Of a stretch of 64,000 nt of DNA, positions 55,120-63,937 are shown piece after piece; the first letter of the stretch is position 1; the number at the start of each line of letters is the position of its first letter. The notes under the pieces were generated by a model. The model worked only from the letters and a program-made list of their open reading frames with translations, did not search any database and had not been told where the DNA came from. The translations under genes were made by a program, and so were the position numbers. Source of the stretch: Eubacterium aggregans (GTDB taxonomy: Bacteria; Bacillota; Clostridia; Eubacteriales; Eubacteriaceae); NCBI RefSeq assembly GCF_900107815.1, contig NZ_FNRK01000003.1, positions 112,033 to 176,032 of the forward strand, given 5' to 3'.

Positions 55120-56616
55120 ATGAAACAGTATATTATGGTGATTGATGAGGGAACGACGGGGACACGTTCTTTAATCTTCAACAAGGATTTTCGCATTGTG
55201 GCCCAGAGTTATGAAGAGTTCACCCAGTACACGCCCAGCGAGGATAAGGTGGAGCACAATGCCATGGAGATTTATGAAAAATCCGTGGAAATGTGTCAAA
55301 AGGCCATTGCTCAGGCAGGAATCGATCCTGCTGACATCGCCGCCATTGGGATTACCAATCAACGGGCAACGGCGGTGGTTTGGGATAAACAGACAGGAGA
55401 GCCGCTGTACAACGCTATTGTGTGGCAGGATACCCGAACGGCGGCCCAATGCCAGGCCATTAATGATGGACCTTGGGGAGAAAAGGCGCGGAAGGCAACG
55501 GGATGGACGGTGGCTCCGGTTTATTCTTCCATGATGCTGAAATGGTTTATGGAAAATGTGCCGGCCATTGGATCTAAAATTGACGCCGGGGAAGCTCTTT
55601 TTGGAACCATGGATACCTGGCTGATCTGGAAGCTGACTGGGGGAAAGGTACATAAGGTCAGTTACTCCAATGCGTCGGTTATGGGAAGCTATGATTTACA
55701 CACCGGAAAATGGTATCAGGAGTTCCTGGATTTTCTGGGGATTCCCGTGGACATTTATCCAGTGGTAGAGGACGATTCTGGTGATTTTGGTGTGACGGAG
55801 CCAGAAATCTTTGGCGCAGCCATTCCCATTACCGGGGTGATTGCTGATCAGCACGCAGCGCTGTACGCCCAAGGGTGTCGGAAACAGGGTTCCTGTAAAA
55901 TCACCAATGGGACGGGGTCCTTCCTGGATGTCAATGTGGGCAATAAGCTGACCATTTCAGATGAGGGCCTGAATACGGTCATCGCCTGGAAAATTGGGGA
56001 TGACATTACTTATGCCTTAGAGGGTTATGAGGATGTGACCGGCTCGGCGGTTCAGTGGCTTCGGGATGGCCTTCAGTGTATTCAAACCTCGGCGGAGACT
56101 GAAACCCTGGCCCGCTCCGTGGATAGTGCCAATGGTGTTTATTTTGTGCCGGCCCTAACGGGCTTGAGCGCACCCTACCACGATCCCTTTGCCCGGGGAA
56201 CCATTTTTGGAATTACCCGGGGGACGACCAAGGCCCATATTGTCCGGGCGACCCTGGAAGGGATAGCCTATCGCCTCCGGGATATTCTGGATGTAGTGGA
56301 AAAAGAATCCGGGGTTAAAATGGAGCAAATCCGTATTGATGGTGGGGCATCAAAAAATGATTTCCTGGCCCAGCGTATGGCGGATATGTTAGTGGCCCAG
56401 GTGGATCGTCCCTTCTCAGTGGAGGCCACTAGCCTGGGCGCTGCTGAAATGGCTGGCCTTGCCGTGGGATTATGGCAGGAATCGGATTTTGATGCCTGTT
56501 TGGAAATTGAAAAATCCTTTGTGCCAGAAATGCCAGCCGAACAGCGGGAATCCCGTTATAAGGATTGGAAAGCGGCTATCCAGCGCAGTATTGGCTGGAT
56601 GAATCGATCAGTGTAA
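55120..56616 (+). CDS. glpK: Glycerol kinase
   Basis: This 498-residue FGGY kinase phosphorylates glycerol to sn-glycerol 3-phosphate. Signatures include DEGTTGTRSLIFNKD near residue 9, NQRATAVVWDKQTGEP near 81, IVWQDTRT near 104, ITGVIADQHAALYAQGC near 238 and NGTGSFLDVN. The family assignment as glycerol kinase rather than another FGGY kinase is supported by the NGTGSFLD and TRT motifs and by the downstream dehydrogenase genes. The start is the ATG at 55120 after AAAGG with six-base spacing. Confidence 0.95.
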   Translation: MKQYIMVIDEGTTGTRSLIFNKDFRIVAQSYEEFTQYTPSEDKVEHNAMEIYEKSVEMCQKAIAQAGIDPADIAAIGITNQRATAVVWDKQTGEPLYNAIVWQDTRTAAQCQAINDGPWGEKARKATGWTVAPVYSSMMLKWFMENVPAIGSKIDAGEALFGTMDTWLIWKLTGGKVHKVSYSNASVMGSYDLHTGKWYQEFLDFLGIPVDIYPVVEDDSGDFGVTEPEIFGAAIPITGVIADQHAALYAQGCRKQGSCKITNGTGSFLDVNVGNKLTISDEGLNTVIAWKIGDDITYALEGYEDVTGSAVQWLRDGLQCIQTSAETETLARSVDSANGVYFVPALTGLSAPYHDPFARGTIFGITRGTTKAHIVRATLEGIAYRLRDILDVVEKESGVKMEQIRIDGGASKNDFLAQRMADMLVAQVDRPFSVEATSLGAAEMAGLAVGLWQESDFDACLEIEKSFVPEMPAEQRESRYKDWKAAIQRSIGWMNRSV

Positions 56617-56626
56617 TCACAATGTT

Positions 56627-56665
56627 GGGGGATATCCCATGCAGTACACGGATGGGATATCTCCT
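56627..56665 (+). repeat. Strong inverted repeat between glpK and the GlpA-like gene
   Basis: GATATCCCAT (56631-56640) pairs perfectly with ATGGGATATC (56652-56661), extended by three or four further pairs outward, around an 11-base loop. No T run follows, so it is not a normal terminator; it may stabilise the mRNA, slow the transcript or bind a protein. Confidence 0.75.
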
Positions 56666-56698
56666 CTCTGGAATTCTTGGGATGAGGTATGCAGAAGC

Positions 56699-58411
56699 AT
56701 GAAAAAACAATTTGAAGAAGGGTGCCAAGCCATTTCGTGGCTAGACCAAAAGAAAATCACCTTTTCGGTGGACGATCGCAAGGTTGTGACCCTGGTGGGA
56801 GAGGTGGAATCCTGGCAGCAGGTGGTGGATGCTGGCCATGTTGCAGGAAAGCTAAAGGGTGTTAAAGGCGTCATCAATGAGCTGACAGCCAAGGGAATAC
56901 CCACAATGAAAAAAGATTATTCCAGCGCCGCTCAGTCGGCTCGTGGCCTTGGTCAAATCGGGACCTATGATATTGTGATTGTAGGAGCTGGTGTGACGGG
57001 AGCGGGTATTGCACGGACGCTGTCTAAATACGATCGATCGATTCTGGTCATCGAGAAAAAATCTGATATCTCTGAGGGGACATCGAAATCCAACAATGGG
57101 ATGATTCACTCCGGCTACGATTCTAAAGCCGGGTCCCTTAAGGCCATTATGAATGTTAAGGGAAATGCCATGTACACAGAGTGGCAGGAGGAGCTTGGAT
57201 TTAAGATGAATCGCTGTGGCTCCTTTGTGGCCGGCTTTGATGAAGAGGATGAAAAATATCTCCAGGACTATTATGAGCTGGGCAAAAAAAATGGGGTTCC
57301 GGGGATTGAAGTGATGGATGCCGATGCTGCCAGAAAAATTGAACCTGCCCTTGGGAAAGAGGTTAAAAAAGTCCTATGGACGCCCTCAGCGGCCTATGTT
57401 GAACCCTATGAGGTGGTCGAAGCCCTGATGGAAAATGCCATTGATAATGGGGCGCGGTTAATGCTGGACACGGAAGTTCTGGCCATAGATCGTGAAGGTG
57501 AGCGGGTGACCACGGTGGTGACCAGCCGCGGGATCGTCAAGGCGGGATGTGTCATTAATGCCGCCGGCCTGTACGCCGATACCATCGCAGAAATGGCGGG
57601 CGACCGTTTCTATACCATTCATCCCCGCCGTGGAAGCTTGGTGGTGCTGGATAAGAAGCTGGGAGAAAAGGCGACGAAGGCCTTTATTGGCACACCCCCG
57701 AAGAACTTTACAAAGGGTGGCGGGCCAACCCAGAGCCCCGAAGGGAATCCCTTCTGGGGACCATCGGCCATTGAGGTGGCGGATAAAGAAAATACCGAAG
57801 TGGATGAGGAGGATTTAACCTTTATCATGAAAAAGGGGAAGCACCTCACCGATGGGATTACGGAGCGGGACATCATTACCTTTTTCTCGGGATGCCGGGC
57901 GGCTAATTATATCGAGGATTTCATCATTGAAGCGTCTGAGACCCTGGAAAACTTTATTCATGTCGCAGGGATTCAATCCCCGGGTCTGGCCTCGGCCCCG
58001 GCCATTGCAGAAGCGGTTGAAGCAATTTATACCAGTCTTCTTCCGGGAGCCCAGGTGAAAGATAATTACAACCCCATTCGTCCGAGGGTTAAACCCTTTA
58101 GGGATTGTACTCGAGAAGAACAGGATGCACTGGTGGCAGAAAATCCCCTCTATGGCCATATCATCTGCCGGTGCGAAACCATCACTGAGGCGGAAATCGT
58201 CGCGGCCATCCATGGCAAAATTCCAGCTCTTACGGTGGATGCTGTAAAACGGCGGACCCGGGCTGGTATGGGACGTTGCCAAGGAGGATTCTGTGATCCC
58301 CGGGTCGTTGAAATCATCGCCCGGGAATTGGGAATCCCAGAGGACCGTGTCACTAAATGTGGCAAAGGCTCCGAAGTTTTGTCCGGTCCGTCGCGAAAGG
58401 AGAGGGTGTAG
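56699..58411 (+). CDS. GlpA-like FAD glycerol-3-phosphate dehydrogenase with an N-terminal BON domain
   Basis: This protein of about 570 residues begins with a BON-like domain (residues about 14-65: KITFSVDDRKVVTLVGEVES, then GVKGVINEL). A flavin dehydrogenase follows from about residue 85, with YDIVIVGAGVTGAGIARTL, SNNGMIHSGYDSKAGS and the GlpA/DAO fold. It ends with a BFD-like [2Fe-2S] domain (CRCETITEAEIV, GMGRCQGGFC). With the next two genes it should form an anaerobic glycerol-3-phosphate dehydrogenase, oxidising glycerol 3-phosphate to dihydroxyacetone phosphate. The start at 56699 follows GAGG; a start at 56639 would lie inside the inverted repeat. The BON fusion is unusual. Confidence 0.85.
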   Translation: MKKQFEEGCQAISWLDQKKITFSVDDRKVVTLVGEVESWQQVVDAGHVAGKLKGVKGVINELTAKGIPTMKKDYSSAAQSARGLGQIGTYDIVIVGAGVTGAGIARTLSKYDRSILVIEKKSDISEGTSKSNNGMIHSGYDSKAGSLKAIMNVKGNAMYTEWQEELGFKMNRCGSFVAGFDEEDEKYLQDYYELGKKNGVPGIEVMDADAARKIEPALGKEVKKVLWTPSAAYVEPYEVVEALMENAIDNGARLMLDTEVLAIDREGERVTTVVTSRGIVKAGCVINAAGLYADTIAEMAGDRFYTIHPRRGSLVVLDKKLGEKATKAFIGTPPKNFTKGGGPTQSPEGNPFWGPSAIEVADKENTEVDEEDLTFIMKKGKHLTDGITERDIITFFSGCRAANYIEDFIIEASETLENFIHVAGIQSPGLASAPAIAEAVEAIYTSLLPGAQVKDNYNPIRPRVKPFRDCTREEQDALVAENPLYGHIICRCETITEAEIVAAIHGKIPALTVDAVKRRTRAGMGRCQGGFCDPRVVEIIARELGIPEDRVTKCGKGSEVLSGPSRKERV

Positions 58412-58413
58412 CC

Positions 58414-59664
58414 ATGAAGCGAATGAATATTGATTGTGCCATCATCGGAGGAGGCCCGGCTGGCCTGGCGGCCGCCATCGAAGCCCATCGTGGGGGACTG
58501 AATGTCCTCATTATTGAGCGGGATGTCTGTCTTGGCGGGATTTTACAGCAGTGCATCCACGATGGCTTCGGCCTGACCCGCTTTAAACGCCGCATGACGG
58601 GCGGACAGTATGCCCAGGCCTTCATCAACGAGGTCGAGGATGAGGGTATCGCCGTAAAGCTGAACACCATGGTCTTGGAAATCACCAAGGATAAGATAGT
58701 TTATGCCATCAATGACCAGGAAGGGATGCTGGCCATTCAGGCAAAAACCGTCATTCTGACCATGGGCTGTCGTGAACGGACCCGTTCCCAGGTGATGATC
58801 TACGGCAGTCGCCCCTCTGGCGTTTTAACGGCGGGTGCTGTCCAGCGGTATATTAATATGGAGGGATACCTCCCTGGTAAAGAAGCAGTGATTCTGGGAT
58901 CTGGTGATATTGGCCTTATCATGGCCAGACGGATGACTCTGGAGGGCATCCAGGTCAAGGGCGTGTATGAAATTATGCATTCTGAGGGGGGACTCACCCG
59001 GAATATTGTCCAATGCCTGGAGGATTACGATATTCCCCTGCATTTAGGCACCACTGTCCGAAAAATCCATGGGAAGAAAGCCATTGAGGGCGTTACCGTG
59101 GCCAAGGTCGATGACAATCTAAAGCCCATTGCTGGGACAGAGGAGTATATCCCCTGTGATTTGCTAGTGCTTTCCGTGGGGCTTATTCCGGAAAATGAGC
59201 TGAGTGAAAAACTTGACGTCGAGATGGACCCCGTCACCAAGGGGCCGGTGGTGAATGATGAAATGATGACTTCCGTTCCTGGTGTTTTCGCAGCGGGCAA
59301 TGTGGCGACGGTCTTTGATTTAGTAGATTATGTTTCCCTCACCGGTGAGATTGCCGCCCGGGGCGCCATCCGCTACGTGACGGAAGGGGAGACCCCGGTG
59401 GAAACCATCGAGGTGCTGCCCGGGGATAATGTAAGCTTCGTTTTCCCCCAGAAGATCCGTAGGGATACCCAGAATGAAGGGGTTCATGTGTTTATGCGGG
59501 TCCGTAAGCCGGATACAAAGGTGGCTTCCATACGCATCCAGGGGGGAGAGTCCCAAAGGATTAAAAAACACCAAGTGGTTAAACCCCCGGAAATGGTTTG
59601 TGAGACCATCGCACTTTCAGACCTTTTCCTGGATGAACCACTCATCATCGGAATGGAGAAATAG
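58414..59664 (+). CDS. NAD(P)/FAD-dependent oxidoreductase (GlpB-like partner)
   Basis: This 416-residue flavoprotein has two Rossmann motifs, CAIIGGGPAGLAAAIEAHRG at the N-terminus and EAVILGSGDIGLIMARRM near residue 153, with TMGCRERTRS between. It ends with the ATG motif of a FAD-binding family near GVFAAGNVATVFDL. In Clostridia such a protein stands between the GlpA-like dehydrogenase and a DUF1667 protein, replacing GlpB and GlpC as electron carrier to NAD. It starts 3 bases after the preceding stop, with GGAG upstream. A C-terminal part with few cysteines follows. Confidence 0.87.
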   Translation: MKRMNIDCAIIGGGPAGLAAAIEAHRGGLNVLIIERDVCLGGILQQCIHDGFGLTRFKRRMTGGQYAQAFINEVEDEGIAVKLNTMVLEITKDKIVYAINDQEGMLAIQAKTVILTMGCRERTRSQVMIYGSRPSGVLTAGAVQRYINMEGYLPGKEAVILGSGDIGLIMARRMTLEGIQVKGVYEIMHSEGGLTRNIVQCLEDYDIPLHLGTTVRKIHGKKAIEGVTVAKVDDNLKPIAGTEEYIPCDLLVLSVGLIPENELSEKLDVEMDPVTKGPVVNDEMMTSVPGVFAAGNVATVFDLVDYVSLTGEIAARGAIRYVTEGETPVETIEVLPGDNVSFVFPQKIRRDTQNEGVHVFMRVRKPDTKVASIRIQGGESQRIKKHQVVKPPEMVCETIALSDLFLDEPLIIGMEK

Positions 59665-59666
59665 CC

Positions 59667-60032
59667 ATGGAGAAAAGAGAATACACCTGTATCGTCTGTC
59701 CGAAAAGCTGCAAAGGGACTCTGTCCATTGCCGACGATGGGGGGATGACCACAGAAGGCTTTGACTGCAAAAATGGGAAGCAATACGCCCAGGACGAATA
59801 TACCGCACCCAAGCGGATGCTGACAACCACCGTGGCCATTCGGAATGCGGTTTTTAACCTGCTTCCGGTGGCGGGAAGTGGTGAAATCAGACGATCCCAG
59901 ATTCCGGAGTGCCTGGATTATTTATATCAGATTTCGGTTCAGGCACCGGTAAAAGCCGGGGAAATTCTGGTAAAGGATATTTGTGGCAGTGGTGTGGATA
60001 TTCTTGCAGCCCGCAGCTTAAGTACAAAGTAA
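59667..60032 (+). CDS. DUF1667 protein (small Fe-S partner of the GlpA/GlpB-like enzymes)
   Basis: This 121-residue protein begins with the cysteine motif YTCIVCPKSCKGTLSI and has a further GFDCKNGKQYAQDE cysteine, as in DUF1667 proteins. It is the third member of the three-gene dehydrogenase set and probably carries a cluster that passes electrons on. It starts two bases after the flavoprotein gene. Confidence 0.88.
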   Translation: MEKREYTCIVCPKSCKGTLSIADDGGMTTEGFDCKNGKQYAQDEYTAPKRMLTTTVAIRNAVFNLLPVAGSGEIRRSQIPECLDYLYQISVQAPVKAGEILVKDICGSGVDILAARSLSTK

Positions 60033-60059
60033 GACATTCAAAAGAAAGTGAGTCAATTA

Positions 60060-61469
60060 ATGGAAGCAAAAGTAAAACACTTTTTACAATTGGTAGAAGC
60101 GCAGCTCCCGGAGGTGACCATCCTCACCCGGGAGGAGGAACGACTGATTTATGCCCATGGTTGTTACCCCCTGGAATATAAATGGCTGCTTCAGGGACCC
60201 TATAAATATTTGCCTGAAGCTATTCTCATGCCCAATAACACAGCAGAAGTCAGTGCGATTATGAGCCTCTCTGAAGCTGGCGACGTGGGAATCATTCCCT
60301 TTGGCGGCGGCTCCGGCATTGTCGGTGGCAGTATTGCTGAAAACCACGAGGTTATGGTGGATCTGAAGCGCCTGCGTCATTTTGAAATCAATGCCATCAA
60401 TTGCACGGCAACGGGCGGTGCGGGCTTAACCGGGGCTGAATTTGAAAATATGTTAAACGAAGCCGGGTTTACCTGCGGCCAGTATCCCCAGTCCTTCCAG
60501 AGTGCGGTGCTGGGTGGGATGGTTTCCACCCGGGCCATTGGCACCTTCTCCACCAAGTACGGCAAAATGGACGATATGGTCAATTCCATGGAGGTGGTTC
60601 TTCCCAATGGGCATATCCTGCGGACCCATAAATGTCCAAAGGCCTCAACGGGTCCAGAGCTCGACCAGCTATTTTTAGGAGCCGAAGGGGTTTATGGCTT
60701 AGTGACAGAGGTGGAAGTTAAAATCTATCCCGTGGCAGAAAAACGTTATTTTGAGGCTTATACCTTCCCCTCGACAGAGCAGGCACTCACTGCGGTTCGC
60801 AGCTTTGTGCAGAACAATGTCCACCCAGCTGTCGTAAGGGTCTATGACGAGGAGGAAGCCATTCCGAAGATTGAAAAATACGGCTATGAAACAGGCCATG
60901 TCTTTGTCGTCTTTGGGTACGAAGGTCTGGCAAAACAGGTTGATTTAGAAGTGGAGTTGGTAAAGGCCTATTGCGAAGCCAATGGGGGTGTGTCCAAAGG
61001 CAAAGAACCGGGGTATGATTGGTTCAACTCTGGCTTCTCCACTAAAAAAATGCTGGATCATGATGCCATGAAGGGCGGGACTGCCGATGCCATTGAAGTA
61101 GCCGCACCCTGGGATTGCATTGCCAATGTTTGGCGGGAAATGCGCAAAGCTCTGGAGCCCCTGTGCACCAGTGTCGACTGCCATTTCTCCCATGTGTATC
61201 ATACTGGGGCCAGTGTCTATGTTATCTTCCATGCCCAAACGGGAGGCGATGATTTTGATGGTGAACAGCGTTATAAAGAATGTCTGGATACCGCCATTCG
61301 GACAAGCCTGGCCAATGGGGGCAATGTATCCCATCACCATGGCAGTGGAAAAGCGAAAGCCCCTTATCTGGTGGAAGAACATGGACAAGCTGGTGTTGAA
61401 GTCATGCAAAAGATTAAAGATGCCTTGGATCCAAAGGGATTAGTCAATAAAGGAGTGCTGGGATTATGA
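60060..61469 (+). CDS. FAD-linked oxidase, alkylglycerone-phosphate-synthase-like
   Basis: This protein of about 469 residues has a PCMH-type FAD domain with PFGGGSGIVGGS near residue 81 and GQYPQSFQSAVLGGMVSTRA near 141. The C-terminal part has CHFSHVYHTGASVYVIFHA and GGNVSHHHGSGKAKAPYL; the HHH triplet is a mark of alkyldihydroxyacetonephosphate synthase (AGPS), which is related to D-lactate dehydrogenases. Placed after glycerol-3-phosphate dehydrogenase genes, it could act on a DHAP derivative. Whether it makes ether bonds or simply oxidises a hydroxy acid cannot be told. The GTG at 60048 is an alternative start. Confidence 0.8.
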   Translation: MEAKVKHFLQLVEAQLPEVTILTREEERLIYAHGCYPLEYKWLLQGPYKYLPEAILMPNNTAEVSAIMSLSEAGDVGIIPFGGGSGIVGGSIAENHEVMVDLKRLRHFEINAINCTATGGAGLTGAEFENMLNEAGFTCGQYPQSFQSAVLGGMVSTRAIGTFSTKYGKMDDMVNSMEVVLPNGHILRTHKCPKASTGPELDQLFLGAEGVYGLVTEVEVKIYPVAEKRYFEAYTFPSTEQALTAVRSFVQNNVHPAVVRVYDEEEAIPKIEKYGYETGHVFVVFGYEGLAKQVDLEVELVKAYCEANGGVSKGKEPGYDWFNSGFSTKKMLDHDAMKGGTADAIEVAAPWDCIANVWREMRKALEPLCTSVDCHFSHVYHTGASVYVIFHAQTGGDDFDGEQRYKECLDTAIRTSLANGGNVSHHHGSGKAKAPYLVEEHGQAGVEVMQKIKDALDPKGLVNKGVLGL

Positions 61470-62587
61470 GAGACTATACATTAAAAAATTACGAAGAGCA
61501 GCTGAATCATCAGGTGATCCATATGGACCAAGCGGTCTGCTATTGCCCAGAATTCCGGGCTTCCTGCATGATGCATGATTATCCCTCCAGACGGTTACAG
61601 CTGGCCCGTTCAGTTTTTAAGGGGGACCTGGAGGCCAATGATTTCATTGCGAATCTCCAATTCCAAAGTATCCTTTCCCGCCAGGGGGAGCGCTGGCAGA
61701 ATTTTGGCGAGAACCCTGAGGATGGAACGGACGTCACCATCCTTTGCCGTGAAATGTTTGTACAGAAGGGCTACGGGGTATCCATTGCGGAAGCTTTAGA
61801 AGAAACCCTGGGCAAAAACGGAGGCCATATCTACGGGGTGAACCAACTGGATTACACCAATGGTCTGCCCATTGATCCCGCAAGCGATACCGCTCTGCTC
61901 ATTGATGATGCCACAGCAGCCTTTGATGAATCCGGTATCGCTGGGGTTGGAAATTATTTTAAAAGAAAAGGGGAGTCCTTTATCCCAACATCAGCCAGAC
62001 CGGTATTTCTCGGATTTGAATATTTCGCCCATGGCTTAGTTGACGCAGGCATTGCCCATCTCAAAGCTTTGATTGAAGACCTTGAGCACCAAGGTGTCAA
62101 ACGGGTGATTGTCCTTTCTGCACAGGCCAAATATATGCTGACCACCTTAGCCGAAAAATTGGGGATGCCTCCAGCCTTCCAGGTTGAATACTTAGTGGAT
62201 ACCATGAAAGGGGCCCCGTGTGACACGCCCTCCTATTTATACGCCGGAAGCTTTAACCTGCGGTATTGCCAGGAAAGCCACCGTCTCAACACCCTGTATG
62301 ACAACGCTGTCCAGGACCGTATCCCCACGAGTCAGGAGTTTACACCTTTGGTAAAGGGCGATGTCCGTCTCAATACCCTGACCATTTGGCAAAAGCCCTT
62401 GGGAGCAGAGTACCGTATTTTTGGAATGGCAGAATCCCTGCTTACAAAAATTGAGGAAGATGCTCTCCGAGATATCCGGATGGCTGGCGCTCAAAGCATC
62501 CTTTGCCTTGAACCGACAGCCTTGCCGATTTTAAAGAAAGCCTTTCCTGATTCTTCGGTCCATTCCTACCTGGAACGGCTGGCATAA
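61466..62587 (+). CDS. Putative cysteine-rich (CCG/HdrD-like) redox partner of the AGPS-like oxidase
   Basis: This 373-residue protein starts in a 4-base ATGA overlap with the FAD oxidase gene, so the two are coupled. It carries cysteines in CYCPEFRASCMMHDY near residue 25, RYCQESH near 268 and ILCLEPTALP near 349, which is a loose resemblance to CCG-domain Fe-S proteins such as GlpC and GlcF that accept electrons from GlcD-like flavoproteins. The match is weak and no ferredoxin-type CxxCxxC motif is present. I treat it as a partner of unknown chemistry. Confidence 0.6.
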   Translation: MRDYTLKNYEEQLNHQVIHMDQAVCYCPEFRASCMMHDYPSRRLQLARSVFKGDLEANDFIANLQFQSILSRQGERWQNFGENPEDGTDVTILCREMFVQKGYGVSIAEALEETLGKNGGHIYGVNQLDYTNGLPIDPASDTALLIDDATAAFDESGIAGVGNYFKRKGESFIPTSARPVFLGFEYFAHGLVDAGIAHLKALIEDLEHQGVKRVIVLSAQAKYMLTTLAEKLGMPPAFQVEYLVDTMKGAPCDTPSYLYAGSFNLRYCQESHRLNTLYDNAVQDRIPTSQEFTPLVKGDVRLNTLTIWQKPLGAEYRIFGMAESLLTKIEEDALRDIRMAGAQSILCLEPTALPILKKAFPDSSVHSYLERLA

Positions 62588-62616
62588 CAGTCATCATAAA
62601 TATTCAACTCCCTTTC

Positions 62617-62649
62617 AACCAAGCCGATAGCTATGCTGTTGGCTTGGTT
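62617..62649 (+). terminator. Terminator of the glycerol operon
   Basis: AACCAAGCC (62617-62625) pairs perfectly with GGCTTGGTT (62641-62649), followed by TATTTG. Confidence 0.82.
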
Positions 62650-62674
62650 TATTTGTAAGAAAATAAAAAAAGAA

Positions 62675-62703
62675 TTGACAATCTTAATTGTACGATTTAT
62701 AAT
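62675..62703 (+). promoter_or_regulatory. Consensus promoter with palindromic operator before the rhodanese/Rrf2 genes
   Basis: TTGACA (62675-62680), 17 bases, TATAAT (62698-62703). The palindrome ACAAT-CTTA-ATTGT (62678-62691) starts inside the -35 box and extends into the spacer. A bound regulator there would block RNA polymerase; the Rrf2-type protein encoded downstream is the obvious candidate. Confidence 0.8.
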
Positions 62704-62745
62704 TACAGTTATAAAAAGTAACTATTAAAATTACAGAGGTGAAAA

Positions 62746-63147
62746 ATGAAGGTTTGGATTATCGTGATTGTCCTTGCCGCCTTAATCGGTATTGGTGGAT
62801 GGCTATTTTATAGTCGGCAAAACAACCATAAAGCAGGATATGAAACCATTTCCTCATCCCAAGCCAAGGGGATGATGGATACGGAGCAATCATTAACCAT
62901 CGTGGATGTCCGTGAGCCTGATGAATATGCGGGTGGACACATTCAGGGAGCCATTAATATTCCCTTAGGGACTATTGGAAATGGTGGAGAAGGCCAATTG
63001 GCTGATAAACAGGCAACCCTTTTGGTTTACTGCCGTTCTGGGAATCGTAGCCGACAGGCTGCCGAAAAATTAGTCTCTTTGGGTTATGACCATGTTTATG
63101 ATTTTGGTGGAGTGAATACCTGGACCGATGGATTAACGACAGAATAG
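62746..63147 (+). CDS. Membrane-anchored rhodanese-like sulfurtransferase
   Basis: This 133-residue protein has one N-terminal membrane segment (residues about 3-22) and a single rhodanese domain with TIVDVREPDEYAGGHIQGA and the active-site loop VYCRSGNRSR with its persulfide-carrying cysteine near residue 98. It should act on the outside of the membrane. It is the first gene under the palindromic promoter. GAGGTG precedes the ATG. Confidence 0.9.
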   Translation: MKVWIIVIVLAALIGIGGWLFYSRQNNHKAGYETISSSQAKGMMDTEQSLTIVDVREPDEYAGGHIQGAINIPLGTIGNGGEGQLADKQATLLVYCRSGNRSRQAAEKLVSLGYDHVYDFGGVNTWTDGLTTE

Positions 63148-63168
63148 TAGGAACAAAGGAGGTTTTTT

Positions 63169-63594
63169 ATGACAGGAGAATTCATTGTAGCCGTACATTC
63201 CCTAGTTTACTTGAAGCATCACGACTATAAAGTTTCAAGTGAGGAGCTAGCAGATAATGTATGTACTAATCCGGCCCGTATCCGAAAGGTAATGGGAAAA
63301 CTGTGCAAAGCCAAACTGGTCGTTGGCCATGCTGGAGTCGTCGGTGGGTATGAACTGGCAGATCCCTCTGGTGAGATTACGCTGTTAAGTATTTTTGATG
63401 CAGTGGGCAGCCATGTCATCAAGCAGCCCTGGCGTTCCGGGGATGTGGATAAGGATTGTCAAATTTCCTCTGGCATTGCAGCGGTAATGGATAAAATGTT
63501 TGAAGGAATGGATCAGGAATGTCGACAGTATTTGGCGAAGATTACCATTTCCATGGTTGAGAATCAGCTGTTTGAAGCAACGAATAATCAATAA
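63169..63594 (+). CDS. Rrf2-family transcriptional regulator
   Basis: This 141-residue protein has the Rrf2 winged helix (AVHSLVYLKHHDYKVSSEEL, ARIRKVMGKLCKAKLV, GVVGGYELAD) and two cysteines in DKDCQIS near residue 105 and QECRQYL near 119, the area where other Rrf2 proteins bind Fe-S clusters or react with persulfides. One typical third cysteine is not evident. Gene order after a rhodanese suggests sulfide or redox sensing. AGGAGG with seven-base spacing precedes the ATG. Confidence 0.88.
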   Translation: MTGEFIVAVHSLVYLKHHDYKVSSEELADNVCTNPARIRKVMGKLCKAKLVVGHAGVVGGYELADPSGEITLLSIFDAVGSHVIKQPWRSGDVDKDCQISSGIAAVMDKMFEGMDQECRQYLAKITISMVENQLFEATNNQ

Positions 63595-63607
63595 TCAGAA
63601 GGCTATT

Positions 63608-63937
63608 ATGAAGTATGATGCAATTATCATTGGGTTTGGAAAAGGTGGAAAAACCATGGCAGGAGCTTTGGCCGGCCAGGGTAAAAAGGTTGCGCTTATC
63701 GAAAAAGATTCTAAAATGTATGGCGGAACCTGCATCAACGTGGGGTGTATTCCCTCAAAATCTTTAGTTCGAAGCGCACACCTATCGGATTTGAATGGTG
63801 GTGGCTTCGATGAAAAAAGCCGGCGTTTTAAGGCCGCTATTGCAGAAAAGGTCCGGTTAACGGATATGCTTCGGGGTAAAAACTATGCGAAGCTGGCAGA
63901 CCATCCCAATGTAACGGTCTATGATGGAGAAGTATAA
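63608..63937 (+). pseudogene. Pyridine nucleotide-disulfide oxidoreductase, truncated after the N-terminal FAD domain
   Basis: This 109-residue frame starts MKYDAIIIGFGKGGKTMAGA and has the redox-active disulfide GGTCINVGCIPSK near residue 40, as in mercuric reductase and dihydrolipoamide dehydrogenase-like proteins of about 440-460 residues. It ends with DGEV followed by TAA, exactly where the family continues with its second FAD and NAD domains. The 60 bases that remain in the window do not encode the missing part in any frame. The remainder may have been deleted or displaced by an insertion. Confidence 0.75.
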
